From contig JAURMJ010000081.1 of NCBI GenBank assembly GCA_030830765.1, positions 1-9,816 of the forward strand: a stretch of 9,816 nucleotides of DNA, in the 5' to 3' direction. Below the pieces are notes generated by a model that ran no database searches, was not told the origin of the DNA, and saw only the letters and a list, made by a program, of their open reading frames with translations. Below are positions 5,235-9,816 of the stretch, in pieces. This DNA is from Quisquiliibacterium sp. GTDB lineage: Bacteria; Pseudomonadota; Gammaproteobacteria; Burkholderiales; Burkholderiaceae_E. Every line of letters begins with the position of its first letter. Within the stretch, counting starts at the first letter, position 1. The translations under genes were made by a program, and so were the position numbers.

Positions 5235-7652
5235 TCACCACATCGAAAGCATGCGTCGCGCGATGTCGATGCTCGGAAGTGTGCCATCGGCGGCAGCGCT
5301 CGGATCGTGGGTTCCGCCAGCCAAAGCCTGCTCATCGGCTTGCAGTCCGTCCTCCGCCCCTGTTCCAGGCTGCGAACCCGCGAACGCATCGCCCAACGGC
5401 GGGGAATGCTGTTCAAGACAGGCCAGGACCGCAGACGAAAGAAAACGACTGCGAGCGCCATGCACATGCGCGGCACCGTGTCGCGCCTGACCGGTCACGT
5501 AGTAACGCATCGGTTCAATCAACTGCAAGGTGTCACGGGCCCGTGTAATGGCGACATAAAGCAGTCGCCGCTCCTCCTCGATCGCGACCGGATCGCCGGT
5601 CGCGTATTCGTTCGGGAAATTGCCATCGGCCACATTCAGCAGATAAACGGCATCCCATTCCTGGCCCTTGGCCGTATGCACGGTGGACAGAATCAGATAA
5701 TCCTCATCACGCAGCGGCTCACCGGCCAGATCGCCAGTGGCCTGCGGCGGATCAAGCGCAAGCTCGGTGAGAAACTGCTCTCGGCTGCCAAAGCGCAGGC
5801 CGATCAGCTCGAGCATGTCGAGGTCCGCCGCACGAACAGCCGCATCATCGTGGCGTCGCTCCAGAACCGGCTGGTACCAGCGGCGAATCTGCTCGAGCTG
5901 TCCCTGCCAGCGCACATCGCCTGCGCCAATCGCGCTCATCAGCGCGACAAAGTCCGCCCACTCGGGCGCGGCAGCCGGGGGCGGCGTAAACCCGGCCAAG
6001 GCCTCGAAGCTGCTGCCGTGGATGAATTCGGTCGCTGTCGCGCGCGCTTTTGGATCTTGATCGTCTGACGGGCTTTGGCCTGATTGATCAGCAGCCGGGC
6101 CGCGGGCCTGCCCCTGCCAGGTCCGAGACAGATGCGCCAGGCAGCGATGCGCATTGGCCGGGCCCATGCCTTGATGCAGCTGCAGGACCCGGAATGCGGC
6201 CAGCGCATCACGCGGATTGTGCGCCCATCGCAGCACGGCAATGAGATCCTTCACATGCGCGGCCTCCAGAAAACGCAGGCCCCCATGCTTGACGTAGGGG
6301 ATGTTTCTGCGGGTCAGTTCGATCTCAAGCAGATCACTGTGGTGCGCGCTGCGAAACAGCACAGCCTGACGACGCAGCGCCACCCCAGCCTCCCGCTGCG
6401 CGAGTACCTGCGCGATGACCCAATCGGCCTGGGCACGATCATCAAGGACCGTGACCAGCCTGGGCATCTGTCCACCGGCGCGCGTGGCGCGCAAGGTCTT
6501 TGGATACTGCCTAACCCCTTCACCGATCAGCGCATTGGCCAGATTCAAGACCGGTTGCAGCGATCGGTAGTTTTCCTCAAGCGTGATGCGCTGCGCAGTC
6601 GGCGAAAACCGCTCAGGAAACTCCAGGATGTTGCCAACATCGGCCGCGCGAAACGCGTAGATGGACTGGGCATCATCGCCGACAACCATAAGCCCCTTGC
6701 CGTCCGGTTTGATCGCCAGAAGAATGCGGGCCTGCAGCGTATTGGTGTCCTGGTATTCGTCAACCAACACATGGTCGAAGCGCGACCCGATCCGTGCGGC
6801 AAAGACCGGATCTGCCATCGCAGCCTCCCACCAGAGCAACAGGTCGTCATAGTCGAGCAGCCCGTTGGCCTGCTTGCGCACGACATATTCGCGATAAAGA
6901 CCGCCCAGTTGCACAGCCCATTCCAGGCACCACGGATAGGCCTGCTGCAGCACACGCTCCAGCGACCAGCCGCTGTTGACCCGGCGCGAGTAGATCGCCA
7001 GACAGGTGTCCTTGCGGGGGAAGCGGCGAGCCAAGTCGGAGAGCCCTTGTTCATGGCGGATCAGATCCAGCAGATCAGCCGCATCGGATCGATCCAGAAT
7101 GCCGAACTGCGGTGGCAACCCAAGGTGCGCCGCGTACTGGCGCAGCAGGCGAGCGGCGATCGAGTGGAAAGTACCGGCCCAGGGCAATCTGAGTTCAGCC
7201 TGCCCACCAGGCTGCGGCGAAGACCGAGGTCCGATCGCCGGCGGCGAATCAAGCATCCCCTGGCCTGAAATCATTGCAGTCTGGCTCGTCACGGACCGGG
7301 TGATGCGCCCCTCCGATGAAGCCAATGCCGATTGCCACTCGGGTATCGGTTTCGAGATGAACGCCTGAGCAGCCAGCCGCTGTGCCCGCCGCGTCATCTC
7401 GAGCGCTGCGCGGCGACTGAAGGTGATCAGCAGGATTCTGGACGGATCCACCGCGTTGGCCACCAGATGGGCAACACGGTGTGCAATTGTGGAGGTCTTG
7501 CCGGTTCCGGCCCCTGCAATCACCAGCAGCGGACCCGCCTCGAACGATCCATCAACGGCAGCGCGTTGCCCAAAGCCTGCGGCGCGCCGCTGCGCCTCGT
7601 TCAAACCGGCCAGCCAGGGAAAGTCCGGTCTGTCGGGCCGGATCTGCTGCAT
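5235..7652 (-). CDS. UvrD/Rep-type superfamily 1A DNA helicase with extra segments
   Basis: An 805-residue ATP-dependent 3'-5' DNA helicase. Motifs in order: Q motif LNEAQ (17-21), Walker A AGAGTGKT (46-53), Ia LLITFSRRAALEM (74-86), Ib WAGTFHSIAARLLR (158-171), Walker B VDEYQDT (297-303), III GDDAQSIYAFR (325-335), IV LEENYRS (358-364), V STVHTAKGQEWDAVY (656-670) and VI EERRLLYVAITRARD (693-707). All ATPase and arginine-finger residues look intact. The TAKGQEW form of motif V marks a UvrD-like group often annotated only as 'ATP-dependent helicase', distinct from UvrD and Rep proper. Oddities are about 55 extra residues between Ia and Ib (roughly 99-155), a polar low-complexity stretch at 515-560 and a disordered-looking tail after 743. 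The ATG at 7650-7652 is the best start, just before the Q motif, but no clear ribosome-binding site precedes it. It lies 24 bases after the lipoprotein gene, suggesting coupled expression. Probable role: repair or replication restart. Confidence 0.92.
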   Translation of the reverse strand: MQQIRPDRPDFPWLAGLNEAQRRAAGFGQRAAVDGSFEAGPLLVIAGAGTGKTSTIAHRVAHLVANAVDPSRILLITFSRRAALEMTRRAQRLAAQAFISKPIPEWQSALASSEGRITRSVTSQTAMISGQGMLDSPPAIGPRSSPQPGGQAELRLPWAGTFHSIAARLLRQYAAHLGLPPQFGILDRSDAADLLDLIRHEQGLSDLARRFPRKDTCLAIYSRRVNSGWSLERVLQQAYPWCLEWAVQLGGLYREYVVRKQANGLLDYDDLLLWWEAAMADPVFAARIGSRFDHVLVDEYQDTNTLQARILLAIKPDGKGLMVVGDDAQSIYAFRAADVGNILEFPERFSPTAQRITLEENYRSLQPVLNLANALIGEGVRQYPKTLRATRAGGQMPRLVTVLDDRAQADWVIAQVLAQREAGVALRRQAVLFRSAHHSDLLEIELTRRNIPYVKHGGLRFLEAAHVKDLIAVLRWAHNPRDALAAFRVLQLHQGMGPANAHRCLAHLSRTWQGQARGPAADQSGQSPSDDQDPKARATATEFIHGSSFEALAGFTPPPAAAPEWADFVALMSAIGAGDVRWQGQLEQIRRWYQPVLERRHDDAAVRAADLDMLELIGLRFGSREQFLTELALDPPQATGDLAGEPLRDEDYLILSTVHTAKGQEWDAVYLLNVADGNFPNEYATGDPVAIEEERRLLYVAITRARDTLQLIEPMRYYVTGQARHGAAHVHGARSRFLSSAVLACLEQHSPPLGDAFAGSQPGTGAEDGLQADEQALAGGTHDPSAAADGTLPSIDIARRMLSMW

Positions 7653-7676
7653 CTAAAAGATCCGCGCCGAGCGGGC

Positions 7677-8249
7677 TCAGCGCATCGATCCCGGGGGCGG
7701 CGGTGGCGGCGCACCCGGCGGCGGGGGCGCAGGTACAGCCATCGAGGGCAATCGAGGTGCCGACGGCTTCGATGAGCCACTGCGCGAACTGTTCATGTTT
7801 CCTGACACGGGAACCTTGTGACCGGCTGCATACATGCATTGCACATAGGCCTGGTCGTAGCGCCGCTGCGCCGCATACCCGCTTGCGTTGGCCTCACTGC
7901 TTCCAACTGCAGATCCGACGACCAGTCCGGTGCCAGCGCCCACGCCAGCACCCCGGGAGCCGCCAAGAGCCGCCCCCGCGAGGGCGCCGACCGCCGCTCC
8001 AATGACGGCACTTTGCACCGCCTGCTGTTCAGCCGCCTTGGCGGCAGCAGAACCGCCGATCTGCTGGTCGGCGTACTGACGGCAGGATGCATCGTCAAAC
8101 CGGAACTGATCGAAGGATTTCCCCGACCCGGGCAATACCATCATGCTGGGGCCAGTGGGTGTCGTGGCGCAAGCAGCCAGCCCGGCAAGACTGGTCAGTG
8201 CCGCGATGCGCAGCGCCGCACGAGAAATTGGCGATCGATGAAGTTTCAT
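7677..8249 (-). CDS. Glycine-zipper lipoprotein with proline-rich tail
   Basis: A 190-residue envelope protein. A short basic N-terminus and hydrophobic stretch end in the lipobox LAAC, so Cys27 should be lipidated. Next comes a conserved block, GPSMMVLPGSGKSFDQFR (33-50), then Cys56 in SCRQYA. Residues about 81-117 form a glycine zipper of small residues at regular spacing (GAAVGALAGAALGG, then GAGVGAGTGLVVGSAVG), as in YMGG-type and similar zipper lipoproteins that can insert in membranes. Then come RRYDQAYVQCMYAAGHKVPVSG, with Cys138 able to pair with Cys56, and a Ser/Pro-rich end with runs of four and six prolines. The ATG at 8247-8249 has GGAAGG nine bases upstream. It follows hmgA after 154 bases and precedes the helicase gene by 24. 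Family members are widespread in betaproteobacteria; the exact role is unknown, possibly outer-membrane integrity. Lack of charged residues in the zipper supports membrane contact. Confidence 0.88.
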   Translation of the reverse strand: MKLHRSPISRAALRIAALTSLAGLAACATTPTGPSMMVLPGSGKSFDQFRFDDASCRQYADQQIGGSAAAKAAEQQAVQSAVIGAAVGALAGAALGGSRGAGVGAGTGLVVGSAVGSSEANASGYAAQRRYDQAYVQCMYAAGHKVPVSGNMNSSRSGSSKPSAPRLPSMAVPAPPPPGAPPPPPPGSMR

Positions 8250-8252
8250 TTG

Positions 8253-8356
8253 CGAAGACCTTCCGGTAGTTGCGCTTTAACCAATCTGGATTGCGCCTGA
8301 GAAGCAAAGCCATCCAAGCCTATTCTGGCAGCTTTCGGCGCTGACTCAGGTCTTCG
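8253..8356 (-). promoter_or_regulatory. 9-base inverted repeat in the leader of the lipoprotein gene
   Basis: On the minus strand CGAAGACCT (8356-8348) is the exact inverse of AGGTCTTCG (8261-8253), with an 86-base spacer. The downstream arm overlaps the GGAAGG ribosome-binding site (8264-8259) of the glycine-zipper lipoprotein. If transcription starts upstream of 8356, for instance by read-through from hmgA, the arms could fold and hide the start. I see no convincing sigma-70 promoter in the 8250-8403 gap. Confidence 0.3.
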
Positions 8357-8403
8357 GACCGATTCGATTAACAAGTCGATGACCCTGTTACATCCTGAAA
8401 CGT

Positions 8404-9774
8404 TCAGCGTTGATCCGGATCGAAATGAGCCTGCAGGCCCTGCCAGCACTGCCAGTAGTTAGGCTGCAGACTCGGCAGAGCCAGTGCCTGCTCGGTCGGA
8501 CAGATTAACGTCCGGGTCTCGAACATGAAGGCCATTGTGTCGACCACCTTGTGCGGCACGCTGGTATCGGCAGCACTGGCCTTGCGGAAGGTCTCTTCGT
8601 CCGGGCCATGGCCGCTCATGCAGTTGTGCAGCGACGCGCCGCCAGGCGTGAAGCCTTCGGCCTTTGCGTCATAGACACCATGGATGAGCCCCATGAACTC
8701 GCTGGCGATGTTGCGATGGAACCAGGGCGGCCGGAACGTGTTTTCTGCCGCCAGCCAGCGCGGCGGGAAAATCACGAAGTCGATCGTATCCACGCCCGGC
8801 GTGTCTGACTGCGACTGCAGCACCAGGAAGATCGAAGGATCCGGGTGGTCGTAGCTGATCGAACCGATCGCATTGAAGCGACGCAGGTCGTACTTGTACG
8901 GTGTCGAATTGCCGTGCCAAGCGACCACATCAAGCGGCGAATGCCCGATTGGCGCTGACCACAGCGCACCATCCATCTTGCAGACAAGCTCGAAGTCCCC
9001 CGTGCGATCCTCGTACCAGGCCACTGGTGCCAGAAAGTCCCGAGGATTGGCCAGACCATTCGAGCCGATCGGACCAAGATCGGGCAACCGGAAGGGGGCG
9101 CCGAAGTTCTCGCAGATGTAGCCGCGCACGCCATCAAGCGCGCCGCCCTCGGACTTCAGATCAGGCAATTCGACGCGAAAGCGCATGCCGCGCGGAATGA
9201 CCGCAATCTCCTGCGGCTCAATCTCAAGGATGCCAAGCTCAGTCAGCAGGCGCAGCCTGCCCTGCTGGGGAACAATCAACAGCTCCCCGTCGGCGTCGTA
9301 GAAGAAACGATCGTTCATCGAGCGGTTGGCTGAGTAGGCATGGATCGCGCAACCGCTCATTGCCCGGGCATCTCCGGTGACGGCCATCGTCAACAGGCCC
9401 TCAACAAAATCAGTCGGTGCGCCAGGTATCGCCAATGGACTCCAGCGCAGACGTTCCGGTGTGGTCGGACCTTCCGGGGCACGGCTGCTCAGCGTCGGCG
9501 ATTCGACACGCCGAAATTGCCCATGAACAGCACCGGGTCGGATCCGATATGTCCAGGTGCGACGGTTGGCACCCCGCAGCGCGGTGAACGCGGTACTTGA
9601 GATCTGCTCGGCATACAGCCCATAAGCACAGCGCTGCGGTGAATTGCGACCAACCGGCAAAGCGCCAGGCAAAACTTCCGTGGCGAACTCGTTGCCAAAG
9701 CCGCTCTGGTAGTGCAGCCCTGTAGGATGACTGCTCGAAGGCTGGGTCGGATTCGTCGAGATCATCTGGGTCAT
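8404..9774 (-). CDS. hmgA: Homogentisate 1,2-dioxygenase
   Basis: A 456-residue cytosolic Fe(II) dioxygenase that opens the ring of homogentisate to maleylacetoacetate in tyrosine and phenylalanine catabolism. Similarity to human and Pseudomonas HmgA runs end to end: YQSGFGNEF (23-31), [10 protein letters not shown] (71-80), [13 protein letters not shown] (154-166) and [12 protein letters not shown] (193-204). Iron ligands match human His335, Glu341 and His371: His353 and Glu359 in [12 protein letters not shown], and His389 in SGHGPD. The catalytic His (human 292) is His310 in YDHPDP; WHGN (His287) is also conserved. Length is slightly above the usual 430-445, because of a Ser/Pro/Thr-rich N-terminus. 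The ATG at 9772-9774 is used; a second Met at codon 4 is possible, and the ribosome-binding site is poor for both (CCAGG). No fumarylacetoacetase or isomerase gene follows it, so any partner genes must lie upstream or elsewhere. The 42 bases before it show no operator I recognise. Confidence 0.96.
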   Translation of the reverse strand: MTQMISTNPTQPSSSHPTGLHYQSGFGNEFATEVLPGALPVGRNSPQRCAYGLYAEQISSTAFTALRGANRRTWTYRIRPGAVHGQFRRVESPTLSSRAPEGPTTPERLRWSPLAIPGAPTDFVEGLLTMAVTGDARAMSGCAIHAYSANRSMNDRFFYDADGELLIVPQQGRLRLLTELGILEIEPQEIAVIPRGMRFRVELPDLKSEGGALDGVRGYICENFGAPFRLPDLGPIGSNGLANPRDFLAPVAWYEDRTGDFELVCKMDGALWSAPIGHSPLDVVAWHGNSTPYKYDLRRFNAIGSISYDHPDPSIFLVLQSQSDTPGVDTIDFVIFPPRWLAAENTFRPPWFHRNIASEFMGLIHGVYDAKAEGFTPGGASLHNCMSGHGPDEETFRKASAADTSVPHKVVDTMAFMFETRTLICPTEQALALPSLQPNYWQCWQGLQAHFDPDQR

Positions 9775-9816
9775 GGTCAGCCTGGAGAAAAACGGGCGAG
9801 GGATCTCAAATTCTAC

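Noticed and set aside
6084..7268. A 394-codon plus-strand open frame antisense to the helicase gene, and another at 5088-6068.
   Set aside because: They lie opposite helicase motifs that are all intact, and their products resemble no family I know. They are explained by antisense codon bias.
7653..7676. A terminator between the lipoprotein and helicase genes (CCGC/GCGG followed by ATCTTTTAG).
   Set aside because: Only four base pairs are available, and the last T bases directly precede the helicase start, so ending transcription here is unlikely.
8349..8360. GGTC-TTCG-GACC, a small stem with a TTCG loop, as a terminator after hmgA.
   Set aside because: The stable UUCG loop would form only in plus-strand RNA, the stem has four pairs, and no T run follows on either strand.

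Overview
The window is a compact, all-minus-strand stretch of a GC-rich proteobacterial chromosome. It holds seven complete genes and one gene cut by the left edge, with no RNA gene, insertion sequence, phage gene or CRISPR array that I can see. Homogentisate dioxygenase, a Pseudomonas-type ThrH phosphatase, a UvrD-like helicase with the 'TAKGQEW' motif, a glycine-zipper lipoprotein and an M81 (MlrC-like) peptidase together suggest a betaproteobacterium, probably Burkholderiales. That placement is inference from protein resemblance, not from a search.

In transcription order (right to left), hmgA (homogentisate 1,2-dioxygenase) comes first. After a 154-base gap come a glycine-zipper outer-envelope lipoprotein, a UvrD/Rep-type helicase (24 bases later), a GFA-family zinc protein (45 bases), an M81 metallopeptidase (60 bases), an enoyl-CoA hydratase/isomerase homologue (53 bases), thrH (187 bases) and a lipoprotein-type gamma-glutamyltransferase homologue (37 bases, running off the window). 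The short gaps between the lipoprotein gene and the hydratase-like gene allow one transcription unit. The 154- and 187-base gaps are the only ones large enough to hold promoters or terminators comfortably.

Functionally this is mixed metabolic and housekeeping DNA rather than an obvious dedicated system: tyrosine/phenylalanine catabolism (HmgA), serine or homoserine phosphate chemistry (ThrH), peptide or amide hydrolysis (M81, GGT homologue), acyl-CoA chemistry (crotonase-fold protein), DNA unwinding and an envelope lipoprotein. I did not find a convincing new defence or mobile system.

The points most worth a second look are inside the proteins. The GGT homologue keeps its nucleophile Thr but has lost the residues that hold the gamma-glutamyl group. 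The crotonase homologue lacks both catalytic glutamates of hydratases. The helicase carries about 55 extra residues between motifs Ia and Ib. At the DNA level there is a 22-base tandem repeat across the end of the GFA gene, and inverted repeats that could fold over two ribosome-binding sites.
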